The notes under the pieces: generated by a model | Database searches by the model: none | Told to the model about the DNA's origin: nothing | Seen by the model: only the letters and a program-made list of their open reading frames with translations | Program-made: the position numbers and the translations under genes | Shown: piece after piece, positions 5,665 through 6,765 of the stretch | Numbering within the stretch: position 1 is the stretch's first letter | How the letters are laid out: each line of letters begins with the position of its first letter | NCBI GenBank assembly: GCA_003242195.1 | Contig: QGUQ01000107.1 | Span: 1-6,765, forward strand | DNA: 6,765 nucleotides | Direction: 5' to 3' | Source of the DNA: Bacillota bacterium | GTDB lineage: Bacteria > Bacillota > Sulfobacillia > Thermaerobacterales > Thermaerobacteraceae

Positions 5665-6125
5665 CCGTGAATGCGGGCGACGCACCAGAGGACGGCGATG
5701 CCGCAAGCCCCTTCCATGGCCAGCAGCACCACCAGCCAGCGCAAGCCGGCGGCCGCTTCCTCGCTGCCCGCGGGGCGGCGCAGAAGGCGCGACACGCCGA
5801 GGGAGATGACGCCTCCGGCAACCAGCATGCCCAGGGCGCCCGCCATCTTCGCCAACAACAGGCGCCCGTAGACGGTAGCCGGCAGGCGCGCGGGCTCCCA
5901 GGGCAGGGAGAGGACGCGGGCAAGGCCGCTCAGCACGACGAGGCCCGCCGCGCCGGCGGCCAGGTGGTGGAACCGGCCGATGAGGTCCAGCCAGAGCCGG
6001 CGCCGCTCCGGCGGCGGCTCGCCAGCCAGCACGGGAGCCACGACCAGCAGCTGGTACAGGACGCTGCCCAACCAGAGGACCGCGCCCAGGTCATGGGCCC
6101 AGGTCCACCACGCCCCCCGTCCCAC
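5658..6125 (-). CDS. CopD-like four-helix integral membrane protein
   Basis: A 155-residue hydrophobic protein with four predicted membrane helices at about 12-33, 52-71, 88-113 and 127-149, joined by short charged loops (EPPPERRR, RRPAGSEE). The pattern AHDLGAVLWLGSVLYQLLVVAP, a second helix starting RFHHLAAGAAG, and TVYGRLLLAKMAGALGML resembles the CopD domain of putative copper-export or copper-resistance proteins, where a conserved YGRLLLxK leads into a helix. Histidines 11, 53 and 54 could bind metal or haem, but this is inference. No CopC domain or copper chaperone is nearby. The start is GTG at 6125; an in-frame stop lies eight codons upstream, so no longer form is possible. The ribosome binding site is poor and lies inside a 12-bp hairpin. 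Membrane location is secure; the family is moderately sure; function is not established. Confidence 0.7.
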   Translation of the reverse strand: MGRGAWWTWAHDLGAVLWLGSVLYQLLVVAPVLAGEPPPERRRLWLDLIGRFHHLAAGAAGLVVLSGLARVLSLPWEPARLPATVYGRLLLAKMAGALGMLVAGGVISLGVSRLLRRPAGSEEAAAGLRWLVVLLAMEGACGIAVLWCVARIHGG

Positions 6126-6126
6126 A

Positions 6127-6164
6127 GGCGTCGCCCCCCGCCCACCCTACGCGGGGGCGACGCC
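6127..6164 (-). terminator. 12-bp hairpin between the CC/Se-motif gene and the CopD-like gene
   Basis: A perfect 12-bp stem, GGCGTCGCCCCC (6127-6138) with GGGGGCGACGCC (6153-6164), has a 14-base loop. On the minus transcript it lies about 32 bases after the upstream stop codon and ends one base before the GTG start of the CopD-like gene, so the only G-rich ribosome binding sequence is inside the stem. There is no U-tract. It may end the upstream transcript, control translation, or both. Confidence 0.5.
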
Positions 6165-6196
6165 GTCTAGAACCGGCCGCAGCGGCCCTGGGGCGC

Positions 6197-6610
6197 TCAC
6201 GCTCCTTCGGGACGGGGCGGCCAGGGGTCGACCGTCAGCTCCTCCCGCTCCCCGTAACGGATCAGGTCCACCCGCAGCACGGCCCGCTCGGCCGGATCCC
6301 GGGCTTCGTCCCCGTACCACTCGCGGACGAACTCGTCCACCAGGGGATCCACGTACACCTCGACGGAGGCCGGTTCGGCCGCTGCCGCTCCCGCGTTCCC
6401 CGGCACCGGCCCGGTGCCCTCCAGGGGCACCGTCACCGCGTGAAAGCCGCCTTCAGGGGGCGGACCCAGCCGGACCTCCGGAGGCAGGTTGGGCGAGCAG
6501 CAACCGCTGACGAGATAGGCGACCACCGTCAGGCAGTGGTGGAGCTCCGGCCGCCCCGCCAGCTCCTTCCGCACATACGCCGCCGCGGCCGGAGAGAGCC
6601 TCACCCGCAC
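6197..6610 (-). CDS. IscA/HesB-fold protein of the CC/Se-motif type
   Basis: A 137-residue protein beginning VRVRLSPAAAAYVRKEL, like the first strand and helix of HesB/IscA-fold proteins. It continues with LTVVAYLVSGCCSPNLPPEVRLGPP, in which Cys37-Cys38 occupy the place of the CC or C-selenocysteine pair of the CC/Se-motif family. Later segments VEVYVDP (about 83-89) and VLRVDLIRYGEREELTV (about 111-127) are typical of the same family. Both cysteines are TGC codons, so this is the all-Cys form. An Ala/Gly/Pro-rich insertion (about 61-82) separates two strands. Unlike true IscA there is no C-terminal CxC, so iron-sulfur assembly is not implied; a redox role is only a guess. I chose GTG at 6610 because a strong GGAGGTG lies six bases upstream; the frame is open to 6709, but that extension crosses a palindrome. 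No partner gene is evident. Confidence 0.6.
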   Translation of the reverse strand: MRVRLSPAAAAYVRKELAGRPELHHCLTVVAYLVSGCCSPNLPPEVRLGPPPEGGFHAVTVPLEGTGPVPGNAGAAAAEPASVEVYVDPLVDEFVREWYGDEARDPAERAVLRVDLIRYGEREELTVDPWPPRPEGA

Positions 6611-6616
6611 CGCGCC

Positions 6617-6623
6617 CACCTCC
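6617..6623 (-). promoter_or_regulatory. Ribosome binding site that fixes the CC/Se-motif gene start
   Basis: GGAGGTG on the minus strand lies six bases before GTG 6610, near-ideal complementarity and spacing. It excludes the much longer in-frame readings upstream. Confidence 0.7.
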
Positions 6624-6630
6624 CCGCCCG

Positions 6631-6652
6631 CGGGCGCCGGCGCCGGCGCCCG
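6631..6652. repeat. 22-bp perfect palindrome upstream of the CC/Se-motif gene
   Basis: The stretch made of repeated GGCGCC units reads identically on both strands over 22 bases and can fold into a 9-bp stem with a four-base loop in the minus-strand leader, eight bases before the ribosome binding site. A second 12-base palindrome (6625-6636, CGCCCGCGGGCG) overlaps it and would compete for pairing. Confidence 0.6.
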
Positions 6653-6666
6653 TTCTTCCGATGTAG

Positions 6667-6678
6667 TTGTAGTACAAT
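6667..6678. promoter_or_regulatory. Operator-like palindrome overlapping a -10 box
   Basis: TTGTAGTACAA (6667-6677) is a perfect inverted repeat (TTGTA/TACAA around one base) inside a rare A/T-rich patch between two divergent genes. Its right arm overlaps TACAAT (6673-6678), a five-of-six match to a plus-strand -10 box that would serve the gene starting at 6725. No good -35 is visible. The layout suits a repressor site, for example of the GntR type (TGT-N-ACA), but the regulator is unknown. Confidence 0.45.
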
Positions 6679-6724
6679 CAAGTCTGGCACGGATTTCGAG
6701 GGATCGCAAAGGAGCGTGGCGTCC

Positions 6725-6765
6725 ATGAGCGCGACCCAGGTTCTCGCCCAGCCCGCGGAGGTACC
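6725..6765 (+). CDS. 5' end of a divergent gene, product unknown
   Basis: ATG at 6725 has AAAGGAG ten bases upstream and opens a frame to the window edge (MSATQVLAQPAEV). An in-frame GTG three codons earlier sits too close to the ribosome binding site. Only 13 codons are visible, so no family can be named. It is divergent from the CC/Se-motif gene and probably uses the TACAAT box at 6673-6678. Confidence 0.5.
   Translation, partial: MSATQVLAQPAEV

Noticed and set aside
5980..6510. 176-codon plus-strand frame opposite the CopD-like and CC/Se-motif genes
   Set aside because: Its composition is Arg/Pro/Ser-rich with no motif, it has no ribosome binding site, and it is antisense to better-supported genes.
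6611..6709. N-terminal extension of the CC/Se-motif protein to a TTG at 6709
   Set aside because: The extension is low-complexity across a GC palindrome, while GTG 6610 has a near-ideal GGAGGTG at six bases.
1..6765. CRISPR array, insertion sequence, prophage or tRNA
   Set aside because: No regularly spaced direct repeats, transposase-like products, terminal inverted repeats, integrase or cloverleaf sequence could be found on either strand.

Overview
This is a very GC-rich bacterial window (clearly above 65% G+C by eye, with G/C strongly preferred at third codon positions). It most resembles a thermophilic, high-GC Firmicute such as Thermaerobacter or a Symbiobacterium/Limnochorda-like lineage. 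The evidence is the style of the S4 protein, strong GGAGG-type ribosome binding sites, frequent GTG starts, sigma-A-like promoter boxes, and a Gram-positive-type signal-anchor SH3b protein. The genus is an inference from gene style, not shown by any marker comparison.

Layout, left to right: (1) 1-565, minus, the N-terminal part of a LacI/PurR-type sugar-binding-fold protein that runs off the left edge and lacks the usual helix-turn-helix. (2) 822-1358, plus, a membrane-anchored SH3b protein with a U-tailed terminator. (3) A convergent intergenic zone, 1359-1594, packed with four perfect hairpins. (4) 1595-2026, minus, a stand-alone CheY-like receiver protein. (5) 2198-2803, minus, rpsD (ribosomal protein S4) with a strong hairpin terminator and an A/T-rich -10 box upstream. 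(6) 2909-4801, minus, an O-acetylhomoserine sulfhydrylase fused to a C-terminal CoA-binding (YccU/COG1832-like) domain. (7) 4977-5567, minus, folE (GTP cyclohydrolase I) with a convincing sigma-A promoter. (8) 5658-6125, minus, a four-helix CopD-like membrane protein. (9) 6197-6610, minus, a small IscA/HesB-fold protein of the CC/Se-motif type. (10) From 6725, plus, the first codons of a divergent gene that leaves the window.

Most genes look like single transcription units rather than one pathway operon. Hairpins follow rpsD, folE and the CopD-like gene, and folE has its own promoter. The shared theme is housekeeping (translation, methionine/cysteine sulfur assimilation, tetrahydrofolate/pterin synthesis) with a few poorly known proteins between.

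I see no phage, insertion sequence, CRISPR array, tRNA or rRNA. I do not see a clearly new multi-gene system. The most interesting items are the sulfhydrylase/CoA-binding fusion, the CC/Se-motif protein with its palindrome-rich divergent promoter region, the S4 zinc-site variant, and a 12-bp hairpin touching the start codon of the CopD-like gene.
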